Part shown: positions 46,361 to 57,452 of the stretch, piece after piece
Position numbering within the stretch: the first letter of the stretch is position 1
How the letters are laid out: each line of letters starts with the position of its first letter
Source of the DNA: Botryosphaeria dothidea
Taxonomy: Eukaryota > Ascomycota > Dothideomycetes > Botryosphaeriales > Botryosphaeriaceae
Assembly (NCBI GenBank): GCA_011503125.2
Contig: WWBZ02000062.1
Location: 1,426,001 to 1,490,000 of the forward strand
Length of the DNA: 64,000 nt
Direction of reading: 5' to 3'
Made by a program: the position numbers and the translations under genes
The notes under the pieces: model-generated
The model's input: the letters and a program-made list of their open reading frames with translations, nothing else
The model's database searches: none
Told to the model about the DNA's origin: nothing

Positions 46361-49300
46361 TTACCGCCAGATGCGTACGACTGCATCACGGCCTCCTGTT
46401 GCGAAGAAACCACCCGCAAGACTAGTAGCAACTGTGTCAACTGTACGAATAGATTGTGGTTAGTGATGATGGTTTGTAGCTCTGAAGCAGAAGAGGGAAT
46501 GGGCAACTCCACCAGAATCCTCGTGACCTTCAATCTTCGCTTGGGCCCTTCCGCTCTTAAAGTTCCAAAAATAGAGCGTCTTATCCTTTGAAGCACTGAG
46601 GATCCATTGGCCATCAGGAGTTATTGCACAGGAAGATATGCATTCCTGATAATGAAATGTGAGCTTCTGCGCATCCCGTTGCTCGTAATTCTCCTTCCCG
46701 AGGAGGAGAGAAAGGAGGAGGAGAGGAGGAGGGCTGGGCCTACCGATTGACCCTTCATTGTTTTGATGCACTGCACATTCCCTGGTTCTCCAGATTGCCT
46801 GTCTCGCACAAACGACCAACTTCGAATAGCTTTGTCCACCCCCGCCGTGACAAACCCTTCTCCATCTGGTGATGGAACAACGCTCCAAAGGATGTCATCA
46901 GCACCGCGAGCGCAGTACAACAAGTTTCCATTCAAATCCCAAATGCTGACTCGATGCGAAAAGTCACCTGTGATTACCAATGTGCTGTCTGGCGAGAACT
47001 TGATTGTAGTGACAGCATCAGTATGCCTGAGGGTAAGGGCTTCTGTCCTCGTTGCGAGATTCCATAGTTTGGCTGTCTGGTCAGCGCTACAGGATGCCGC
47101 TAGGTTGCTTCTTTGGGAGCAATCAATGTCAAATATGAGTTTCTTATGATTGGAAGACTTCAATACGAGAGACGCAGATTTCAAGTCCCAAAACTGTGGA
47201 TGTGATCTGATTAGCCGTGTAAAGCATGGTACTAGCGAGATCGTTTAAAATTCAAGAAGATGAAATAGAGAAACTTGAACGTACCCTCAGAATGTTGGCT
47301 TGAGCTGTCATGAGAATTGAGCCGTCGGTGTTGAAGCAGACGTTGCGGACATCGTATGTGTTGCTGGGAGCTGAGCTATCAGAGGAACATGGACCATATA
47401 CCCCTGACGCGGTCCGTACCGGATGAGGGAGTGTCAGTCGTCTCTCCTTGGATGTAACATCATAAATCGATACAACATCTTTACACCCGATTGCCAAATA
47501 CTGCCCATCCCTACTGAAATGCACAGAGTACACTCTCCCAGCTTCCATCAATGTGTGTTCCAACTCTATGTCGATGTCACGGCTGTACTCAGGGTCCCAA
47601 ATGACGGACCAATCTTTTCCTTCCCTCTTGCAGGCCGGTGGAACAGTCCAGACTTTCAGATCTGCCAGCGAACGCTCGATGTATTCCAAATCGGAATCGG
47701 AATCGTCTGACGAAGAATCTTCAGCAATGGAAGGTGGCAATACAGGATCAGAACCGGCACCACGGACCCTTAAAGGGATCTGATACGATATCGGCGCTTC
47801 GTGAAATTCCTGCATGTGCTTCTTGAGCGCAGCTTGCGTTTTGAAGCCGATTTTGCTTCTCTGGCATCTTATCACGTTACAAGTCAGCAGTCGCATGTGG
47901 AGCTTTTCGTGCTTAATTCTGAGTTCATCCGAAGCAAACCCAAGACCCTCATTAGAGCAGGGGACGTAGCGGCAGCGGAAAGCTGAAGATGCATGAGACT
48001 TTTGAAATGCTAACATTCTCTCAGCTGCTAGACCAGGAATGGCTTCGCTCGAAAGAAGACGCTGGACCTCGTTGTCGAAGATATTCATCATGCGGGAGAA
48101 AAGCGTCGTGTCCCGTTCGAGCAAGTACAGCTTTGCATCTGAATGCCATTAGCTTCGCTCTCCGTATACAGGACGGGGATCACAACCTTCGCCATTTGCA
48201 CACAGCTCATTTCTTGATGATCTGCGAATTTCGAGAATCCGCTGAACAAGGACAGAGATCTGCCAATGACTTATTAGACCAAGCCGAGTATCCAACTGTG
48301 ATTGACGAAGAGAGCTTGCAGAAGGCCCTTTGACGCCAAAAGTAGCGGCGAGCTGCTCATGTTTGTTGAAAAGGTAGTCGAGTTGTCTGATGAGTGCACC
48401 GCAGTCTTTGATATGCGCCAGCAGCGGGGCCAGCTCGAGAAGATGGTCTTGCCAATGCTCATTCGCGTAAGGCAGCAGTCCATGCAATCCGTTGCCGATT
48501 CGTACAGCAACGTCATCTGCGGATAGCTCTGGAGCCAGAAAATCAAGGCTGGAGGCTACCATGGCTGCGCAGGAGAATGTGATGTTGTAATGTGCTTGGT
48601 GGTTTTGGATGTTTGGGGGAAACTCCGAGTTTGTGAGATACCTGTGATGAATGAGACCTTTAAGTTTCCATCGTCCAAGTTGTTGACTTACTCTTTGACA
48701 GAGAAATGCACAAGTGCAACCGAGCCATCAGGTCTTTCCTCTATGAGTGGCTTGCATAAGTCAAGTACTTGTTCCGTGAACATGGTTTCCTTATCCAGTA
48801 CAGTTGTATCCTCATCCAAAGCAATGCCGTTGAGAAGCTCGAACTTCTTCAAACCCCTTCGAGCATATGTCATCCACATCAATATTCTCAGGGCCTTCTC
48901 ATAGTTCTTCGCATTCAGCTGATGATGAATTCTGGAGATAATACGAGCATATCTATTCCTGGTCAACTTGATACTAAAACACAGTTTGAATGGTGCAGCA
49001 CTTACACTTCTTGCAGACCGACAGGAAGAGCCTCAACAGCATCACGGAGTTCACGCATATTATGCACATCCTCCAAAGTAACGAGGACCAGATGGACCCA
49101 AAGAAACATTCCTGCACACCTCGATCAGACGGACGAGCTAAGAGATTCAAGGGGTGTTGTCGTTACCATCAGCTTTGTTGAGTAACTTCTCTCGTATATC
49201 ATCCATCATTCTTTCATCAGCCTCAAGGCAAATCAACTCATCTTCCAGCTCTGAGGTTCTGCTTTCAATGAAACTCTTGATAGACTGATCAATGAGCGAG

Positions 49301-50901
49301 CTCTCGTTGCTCAAACACAATTCAATGTCTTGTATTTTTTGCTTCTTCCGTGTACGTGCCCATTTCTGGACAGCACGGGAGATCGAGCGGTCGTCGCGGC
49401 TGCAAATCAAAATCTTGCAGATGTTTCTGAACGGATCGGTTGATATCAACGGTAGAATTTCCTGGATGATTGCACTCTGTCCCTTCAGATCATCGCATTC
49501 GTCGAGGCCATCGATAATCATTCTTGAAGATGGAAGACTTTCCAACAGCCTCGGGACGAGATCTTTCAGATGCTTCAAAGAGCATTGTGGGAACCGGCTG
49601 ACGTACTCATCGTAGACATATTTCACCAGATCAGGAGAATTATGGATGGCCTGAGACGTAAGGCTTTTGAAGATACTAAGACAGTTGTCCTTCGTACTAG
49701 TACGGTATGTGCAGAAGTAGTAAAACACGTTGGCTTTCTGGTCTTGTAGGTACTGGACCAGGCTTGAGCAGATCACGCTCTTCCCTATTGAAATTTGTCA
49801 AATGTCAGAACCGTAGTTGTCTGTCTGTTCAGGGTATTGGAACGAAATGTCAGAAGATGAAACAAATAAAAGATTACCTGCACCCGGCTTTCCATAAAGC
49901 CAGATCAACGGCTGGATCGGCCCGTCCATCATCCATTGCTCTATTTTAGGATGCCGAAGGGTCCAATCACAACTTCCATCCAGACGAACTCGAAGGTGCT
50001 CATCAAGCTCATCCTCTTGGATTGAATTGGCCAGCCCGAGCCATCCCATGACTGAGGTGAACTGTTGAGACTCCCTGTCCTTTTCATCCTTCTTTGCCGT
50101 AATTTGCATCTGACTTCGCCACTTTTTTGCCTCCGCGATTTCTATTGCACTGGCCTCCTTGTCGATGAGATCTTTGTGTCTGTTCAAGCTGGCAAGAATA
50201 GGATCGAACTGGTTGTCGAACCGCGCCCAGGCCGAGTCGAAGAGGATTTTCCAGGCTTCATGGAACGGATTAGAACTGGTTCAGCTGAGAACGATATGGC
50301 CATACCTTTTCTTCGCATGAAACGATAAGCATGGCTGTGGAATTCTATTATGTCAGCATAAAAAACCGCCAATACCTTCTGGAAATCGTGATTGTCGGAA
50401 AGAGCAGTGCTCAAACGGTCGATACGCGGTAGGCTCTCCGCAATCTGTTCGTAGGCTTTCAGAAGACTTTCCAGAGCCTTCAAATAGTCCGAGGACACCT
50501 GAAAGCTCCTCAGTACTAACATCATGCAATGCCAAGCGATTATCCGTACCTGAAGCATCAATTTTATTGGAGCCTTGGCATTGTAAGTTAAAATCAAAAG
50601 CTTAGAAAGCGCATTGGGTGATACATACCCAGATCCACGGTAGGTATGGTGTTCCGTTGCACAGGACTTCTATTGACTTGGAGTAGTGATCCAGACCTTG
50701 CAGCAGGGGGTGAATACGTCTCATGTCCCTAAGACAGCGTCGGGCGGCGAGTTGACGCTGGACTTCATGGGCCGCCTTGTAGACATCCTCAATTGTCGTG
50801 TTTGAGAATTCGCGAGAATCCTCAACAGTAACCGTTTGCTGGAACTTGTTGAAAGCGATGGAGATGGTCGAAAGAGCTTGAGCCGACGAGCTGAATGCCA
50901 T
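46361..50901 (-). CDS. NLR-like protein: DUF7708-NACHT-two C2H2 fingers-seven WD40 repeats
   Basis: Twelve exons with agreeing phases give 1280 residues: 50901-50629, a 24-base microexon 50574-50551, 50498-50306, 50255-49878, 49784-49167, 49111-49006, 48952-48692, 48641-48187, 48138-47285, 47193-46744, 46663-46513 and 46440-46361. Residues of about 60-200 are the DUF7708 region common before NACHT in fungi (YLPWIWAPIKLMLQ, DYLKALESLLKAYEQI, FYADIIEFHSHAYRFMRRK). The Walker A loop GKPGAGKS is split by an intron at residue 289. IIDGLDECDD is Walker B and KILICSRDD the sensor. GMFLWVHLVL and the winged-helix block YARIISRIHHQL follow. Two C2H2-like fingers lie near 820-890 (CRYVPC…HEKLH, CNVIRC…HMQEFH). 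Exactly seven WD blades close at …DAVVRIWR. Supposed role: sensing non-self ligands by the propeller. The start could be 50994. Confidence 0.87.
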
Positions 50902-51430
50902 CGCGCAAGCGAGGTCGTTGATCGGCAGCAAAACAAAGCGCGAGCCCCGCTCTTCGTTCTTCTGATTCTTCTCCACCAGCAACTGTTGAACCACAAGCTC
51001 GTCGTGATGATCCAGTCATCCAGAGTCTCCTGGGCCGGCGGGTGATCTTTTGGTCGAGCGGGGCGCGAAACGAAGCGACTGGCTGCCCGGCTGCCTTGGA
51101 AGCAGCCTCGTTTTCCCGCATGCAAGATATGGCGATAACGCATGGGCGCCAACTCAGCAAACTGCTCAGCCTCTGCTGAAATGAGCCTTGAGCTAAGCCT
51201 TGAGCACAGCCTCAAACTCAGCCTTTATGCCTCTGCAGGTTCGATCCACAATCTCGCTCAGCAACTCGACCTCGCCCTTTGTACCGCGACCTCGACACTA
51301 CAATGGAAAAATAACGGATCAAAGACGTCCTGAACAGGCTCCTCATACCGCTTCTCCAACGCTCCAGACCCGCCAATACGTCAGCCTACTGCCCCTCAGA
51401 ACGTCGTCGGCTTACCTTCCGACATTCTCC
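50902..51430. promoter_or_regulatory. Head-to-head intergenic region of the WD40-NLR and the SNF2-RING gene
   Basis: 529 bases between divergent start codons. Includes a short array of TGAG(C/A)…CTTGAGC-like repeats around 51,160-51,220. Both promoters must lie here. No known operator identified. Confidence 0.4.
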
Positions 51431-54400
51431 ATGGCGCTTCTTACTCGAACGGTCTGCGAACCCCCCAGGAAACGACACTGTCCAGGCTTAGGGACCGTCA
51501 GGCTGAATGATTCACGGGAAATCATTGGGAAAAACGGCCAGGAACAAATCGTGCAGCCTACGGACGAGCACATAGTGTATTCAGGGAGCAGAGTGAGAAG
51601 ACAAAGACCAGCTGCTTCTTGTACAGATCCTGAGATCTGTTTTGGCATGGTATGTTCTTTACAACTGGTCTCAAAGGCTTTATCTGACCGGAAAAGCTCA
51701 TAGACATACCCATCAAGGCTGTCGCCGGCCAGGCCACTACCTGCGATTACTCCAACACACCGGCATACCTCACTTCCCATAAGAAGCTTCGCCGAGCTTC
51801 CGACGGTACGGTAATTGGACGGCTCTATGGCCATTACGCAAGATCTTTTCCTACCCTCGCGGCTGAAGATGGCGTCAAGTTCGAATTTTCTTGCTCCTTG
51901 AACCCCGAGATCTGGGAAAACCAAGAACGTGGGCGATCTGACATCCTATACGCGTCCGCAATCATCTATGGCCCAAATAGTATATCGGACGACATGGCTG
52001 CGTTCATGAAGCGATGCGGATATTTCCTTCAGGAACCCGTAGGATGTTCGAGAAATGTTCCCTACAAGAATCCACAGTGCCTACCACCTTTGGAGCCAGA
52101 AACACTGATGACATTCGATGTTTCTGCACATCGAAGGCAATGTGGGGGTGGTCTACCATCGTCTTCAGCGGACTTCCTTGACAAGATTACTCTTCAATCT
52201 ACCGAAGATATTCCATGGGCTGATGCACCGAGTGCATTGGCTACAAAGCTACATCCGTATGTTGCGGGTCTTCGAGTACAGGATATCATGTTGACGAAAT
52301 CTCCTCAGGCACCAACACCAGGCCTTGACGTTCTTTCAGAGAAAAGAAATGGGCTTCAAAAGTGATGCCAAAGGACATGGAATTTGGGAATTGAAAGCAG
52401 ACCTCGTCAAACCAACGTACGTAACCTCCCCGCATCATTCTTCGGAGTTTTCATTAACGTTCCCAGATTCACAAACACTATCAATGGAACGGATCAACAA
52501 GATCCTCCCCCAGAGTTCAGAGGTGGCATCCTCGCGGATGAAATGGGCTTAGGGAAGACTCTGAGCATGATAGCTCTAATCACCTCCGACAAAGAGAGAG
52601 GGATTACGAGCCCAGATGGCCCTGCCACGTCGCCTGGATCCATGCTGCGGACGGACAAGTACAGAATCAGATCAACGCTCGTAATAGTACCACCATCTCG
52701 TAAGTGTGTTCTGATGTAACCTTACCGCCTTTCAGATTGACTTCATTCTGGCACAAGCCTACGACTGTCCCGGTTGTCGGTTGCTGTACTTCGGCACTAA
52801 CATCCTTCAGTACTGGCTACATGGGAAGACCAGTTCCTATTGTAAGCTATTCCTGGCCGTGTGGTCTCTTCATCATCTTTTACTTATTCGCTGTAGACAC
52901 CTTGTTCCTCAAACTGTTACCTGGGCAAGGCATCACGAAAGGCAACGTTTTTCTCTGAACACTGCTGCCAATCCCCCAGATATAGTCCTCACAACCTACT
53001 CAACAGTGGTTTCTGAGTACAAGAAACTTGGACGGGAAACAAGCTCAATTTTCTCTCTCCATTGGCACAGGATCATTCTCGACGAAGGTAAGCCGGAACG
53101 CAGGATTCCGAGATCTGTGTAGAGCTAAAATAACTTCAGCGCATCGTGTCCGTAATTGGAGCACCGCAACCGCAAAAGCCACTTCTGCACTCAGCGCAAC
53201 TTGTCGGTGGGCAGTGACCGGAACACCCATCCAGAACGGTCTTCAGGACCTAGTAGGCTTACTGAAATTCATTCGAGCTCATCCTTACGACAATGAACGC
53301 AGGTTTGATGCGGATGTCATCAACCTATGGAGGGAAAACCGTGCACCCGAAGCAATTGAAAGGATCAGAAAACTTGTCAACTGCGTTATGATTCGACGCC
53401 AAAAAACAGTAATTCAACTACCGCCCAGGCGTAACGACACATTCAGAGTTGAATTCAGCCAGGACGAAATGCTCCGGTATCAAATGGTTGAACAGCCCGT
53501 TATCAAGGCCATTACGGGTACTGAGGAGCCTGTACAATACGCCACCGTCCTGCAACAAATCAACAAGCTCCGCATGATATGCAACATTGGGACCGCCCTC
53601 GCCGATGAGGACTGTCCCGAATGGCCACACACCCCAGTGGCGCCCATGGATGATGCTCTTGCAGGCCTCCAGTTTGAAGACCCGTCTTCCGCTGTAGAGC
53701 ATGTAAGCGTCGAGAGTCCGATGAGTGGCAAAGACCGGATGACTGGTAATCAGGATACGCCTAGCAACGTCGAACTTGCTGACAATGATGCTGAAGTTGA
53801 CGACCACCAAGCTCTGGGCAGCGAAGAATCACCCATGACTGATGACATGGCCATCAACGATGAAGATACTCCTGAGGATTGTGAAGAGGAAGTCTGCCCT
53901 GATATGGTCACGACGCGATTGGCCATGGAGGACAGCTGTTGTGAACGCTGCCAAAAGAGTCTCAAGCCACCAGATCCTGACTCTGAAGCCACTGATTTGG
54001 ATGTTTATCCGCATTACGCTGCCTGCCTCAATCTATACTGCGGCGACTGTGCGCTGAATTACGTAGGGTGTGATACACAGTGCGCGTGTGGCCTTCCCAA
54101 TGTCTGCATTCTCAAACCTATCCTTCCGAACATGATGCAGAGCTACTACCTAAAGTACGGTCAACGTTGCTTGGCGGGAATTCCGACCTCAACCACGCAC
54201 ATCTCGAGCAAAGTCAGGGCCGTGATATCCAACATCAGGAAACATATTGACGAAAAGAAGTATGTCCGCGCCATTGGGCAAGTCATAGAGTAAAGCTAAT
54301 AGCCATACAGTGTCGTATTTTCATACTGGAGGTCAAGCTTAGATATGGTCCAAGCAGCCCTTGCTGATGTTGGTATCCGATTTGTTCGGCTGGACGGATC

Positions 54401-54936
54401 ATTCACCCATGATTCTCGCAAGAATTCCTTGGAGGCTTTCCGGAACGAGGCGGATATCAAAGTGGTTCTGCTCACGATATCTTGTGGTGCCGTTGGGTAT
54501 GTTCGAAATCTCGGTCTAGCTGCTTTTTTCAGCTACTGACAATATGGATCTTCGTAAAGTCTGGATTTGACAGCGGCTTCCCGGGTACACCTTCTTGAAC
54601 CACAATGGAACCCAACCGTCGAGGACCAAGCATTTGCTCGTGTTCATCGCATGGGGCAAACCCGCTCCGTTACCACTATTCGATATATTGTGCGAGACTC
54701 GTTTGAAGAGGTGCGATGCTTCCCCATATACAGTCATTACTCCAATTGATGCCTTGTAGCACGTTATAGAGGTTCGGGATCGCAAGAAATTCCTTGCCGA
54801 TCTCCTACTCGCGAAAGAAAAGTCCATGGATCAGGATCTAAATCATGCTCGACTCCAGGTCAGTGCGCACTACCGGGTTGAATGCTAAGGCTAACGTGTT
54901 GACATGCAGCGATTCCTTTCTCTGCTTCGGCGGTAG
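51431..54936 (+). CDS. SNF2-family helicase with inserted RING finger (Rad5/Rad16-like)
   Basis: Eleven exons with consistent phases, 974 residues: 51431-51649, 51697-52256, 52309-52416, 52467-52699, microexon 52811-52841, 52897-53087, 53140-54259, 54311-54496, 54560-54710, 54760-54858 and 54910-54936. The N-terminus has CFGMLIDIPIKAVAG. Helicase motifs: LHPHQHQALTFFQRKEMG, Walker A GGILADEMGLGKTLSMIALI (about 317), then PPSLLATWEDQF formed through the 31-base microexon, DIVLTTYSTVVSEY, DEAH (about 447), and WAVTGTPIQNGL. A RING-type cysteine cluster (CCERC … HYAAC … CGDC … CACG) lies at about 710-765 between the lobes. The second lobe ends GLDLTAASRVHLLEPQWNP, HRMGQTRSV. The build is that of DNA-dependent ATPases with ubiquitin-ligase activity in repair, though this lineage-specific group is of unknown role. 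Gene appears intact. Confidence 0.9.
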
Positions 54937-56386
54937 CGAGTACTCAACCATGCCATCATCCCCTCATCTTTGCATCCACTTCTTTCGGATATTACATTCT
55001 CCTTGTCGGTGTAATGGATACCTTATAGACATTCTCGACTCTACTTTGGCATCCCGCATATCCAGCTCATGACTCTTCTCCCGTCATTCAATTTTGTTTT
55101 GCTGTATTTACAAAAAAAAAAAACAATTACGTCTTCCACGTACGACCACAGGTCGCAGAATACAGAATATCTTGTCCGCTCCCTCGAAAAATATCAATAA
55201 CGTGTTAACCAATTCTCAGATCTTTCAAGTTAATTTATGAAATCACGAGTGAGTAAATTATGTCCTTAGAGATTATATATTAGGAAAAATATATTTAGGA
55301 GTGCGGACCCCACTTAATGTGTAATCGATGTGTGGTTGTTACTTTTCACGATACATTAATGATTCGCAAGTGCATAGATCCGTAAAACCAGATTCCGTTT
55401 CTATATATGTGAAGGTGTGGACCAATAGAATAACATGTGCGCTATTATTGGTGCTCCTTCCATCGGGCGCCTAGTTCTGTGCTCTCAACCAATCGCTCTA
55501 TTTCCCCATCACGCGCGCTTCCGAACCCCTCTCGTTTTAATAAACGTCTTAGACGGGCCTCTACGCTATCGAATCGGAATTTCCTCGGCATCAGCGCGAT
55601 GCTACCACGATAGTCTAAGGGCGAAATACTCCGAATGGTGGCGACTAATTGGTTCCCGTACATCTCAGACGCATTTTCCTGTCGGTCAATTCGGTAGCCC
55701 GTCTAGGACCACCCAACACGTTAACTTTTACCGGATCCACCGCGAAACATTTTCGACTATGGGTGGAAAGTTCTATAACCAATGACGTCTTATTCGTAGG
55801 GAGGGGCCCTGGTCGTAGGTAATAGATTTATCCGTTTATTTCCATGAATTGGGCGATCGGGACTACAAGGCGGTATTCCGCCACCCGCTTTTGCATAGTT
55901 CCGCATAATCTACGGCCATACCTCAGCTCTTCTACTCATGGAACGAATATAAATACGTCATTCCTTAGCCAAGTCCTTCCCCACCCGTAAAGCTGCACTG
56001 TTCTCTTCCCCCACTCTTCTTTGCCAAAAACAGCCCGAATGCCTCCTGATGGAAAATGAGCTCAATCACCTCCGTTATCTGTTATTGGATAGCATATTAG
56101 CTTAGTTATTCATTCTAAGACGTCTTGGGAGCAACGCCACGAGCGCCTCAGCAATTAAGCAATCAAGTCATTCATTCATCGATTCCGACCGATCAAGCGC
56201 AAATTTCATCAATTATACATTAAACAAAGACTAACTTAATCTTTCAACATTAATCAAATTTATTTTAGGCAAATAGATAAAGACTTCAAAGCAATCTGTC
56301 AGAATATAAGGCAGATTAGCACGCACTGGTAACAGTGCGGCGTCGTACTTTTGCAGTTCGACACAATCTAACAAAGACAGATGTAA
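54937..56386. other. AT-rich, partly RIP-like intergenic region
   Basis: After the helicase gene the sequence becomes AT-rich (poly-A run near 55.12 kb). Frames at 55.4-55.8 kb look partly coding on the minus strand (RKFRFDSVEARLRRLLKREG) but have no recognisable family. Probably old repeat sequence. Confidence 0.4.
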
Positions 56387-56391
56387 CGAGC

Positions 56392-56860
56392 GGGCCTCTA
56401 CCTCTAAGGATCCAAACACCAAAGAGGGAGAAAACCTGTCGAGGGTTTTCCTTGAGTGGGTACAAGAAGAGGTACACGAGGAACGAGTAGACGACTGAAG
56501 ACTGAGCACTGCGTGCGAAGGCCTTGTTACTAACAATTGGTGCTAAATTGTTATTAAAGTTAACCACGAAGGTCAAAGCTATCTAAGGAGTGTAGTTTAT
56601 ATACACGTAGGAGAGTGTCTTCAATCTATATGCTCAGTTAATGGAGCACGATCAGTTAGCCTTGGCAACTGATCGAGGGTTGCTAACTGAGCGTACTAGC
56701 TCAGTTAGCTCTGTCTGCTCAGTTGGCCTTGGCAACTGAGCGGGTGGGTCCAACTGATCGCGATGGTCACGTGACCTCAGATCCTTATGACTCCGACTTC
56801 TGTCGTTCCCTGCGGGGCTGACCCTCAACTTCCTCAACCTGTGGAGGCTGCGCCGTAACA
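56392..56860 (-). repeat. Solo LTR, left arm of an inverted pair
   Basis: 469 bases from TGTAACGAGCG to GCGCCGTAACA, flanked on both sides by ACAGA (56387-56391 and 56861-56865), a perfect 5-base target duplication. It is the reverse complement of 56970-57447 with limited differences. Orientation is set by taking TGTTACGG as the LTR start. The interior carries nested palindromic units of the type CAGTTGGCCTTGGCAACTG. No internal retroelement sequence, hence solo. TGTTACGG-type starts suggest a Gypsy-like element, but this is not proven. Confidence 0.9.
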
Positions 56861-56969
56861 ACAGACTTAATAATATTAGCGTACTTTATATACCTTTTTT
56901 CTTATTTGTCTAGAAACAAGAAATAGCAAATAGTAATATAAATAAATGGAAAACTCGGACTTGTATAGG
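56861..56969. other. 109-base spacer between two inverted solo LTRs
   Basis: AT-rich host sequence that contains the inner copies of both target duplications (ACAGA on the left, ATAGG on the right). Confidence 0.85.
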
Positions 56970-57447
56970 TGTTACGGCGCAGCCTCCACAGGTTGAGGAA
57001 GTTGAGGATCAGCCCCGCAGGGAACGACAGAAGTCGGAGTCATAAGGATCCGAGGTCACGTGACCCTCGCGATCAGTTGGACTCACCCGCTTAGTTGCCA
57101 AGGCCAACTGAGCAGACAGAGCCAACTGAGCTGGTACGCTCAGTTAGCAACCCTCGATCAGTTGCCAAGGCCAACTGATCGCGCTCTATCAACTGAGCAT
57201 ATAGATTATAGATAATCTCATACGTATATATAAACCACACTCCTTAGATAGCTTTGACCTTCGTGGTCAACTTCACAATAGAATTTGGACTCTATTGGTA
57301 ACAAGGCCTTCGCACGCAGTGCTCAGTCTTCAGTCGTCTACTCGTTCCTCACGTACCTCTTCTTATACCCACTCAAGGAAAACCCTCCGACAGGTTTCCA
57401 CCCTCTTTGGTGTTTGGATCCTTAGAGGTAGAGGCCCGCTCGTTACA
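56970..57447 (+). repeat. Solo LTR, right arm of an inverted pair
   Basis: 478 bases from TGTTACGGCGC to GCTCGTTACA, flanked by ATAGG on both sides (56965-56969 and 57448-57452). Same family as the left arm in opposite orientation. Because each arm has its own, different duplication, the arms are two separate insertions and not one fold-back element. Confidence 0.9.
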
Positions 57448-57452
57448 ATAGG

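Noticed and set aside
56392..57447. One fold-back (inverted-repeat) transposon
   Set aside because: Each arm has its own different 5-base duplication and TG…CA type ends, so they are two solo LTRs.
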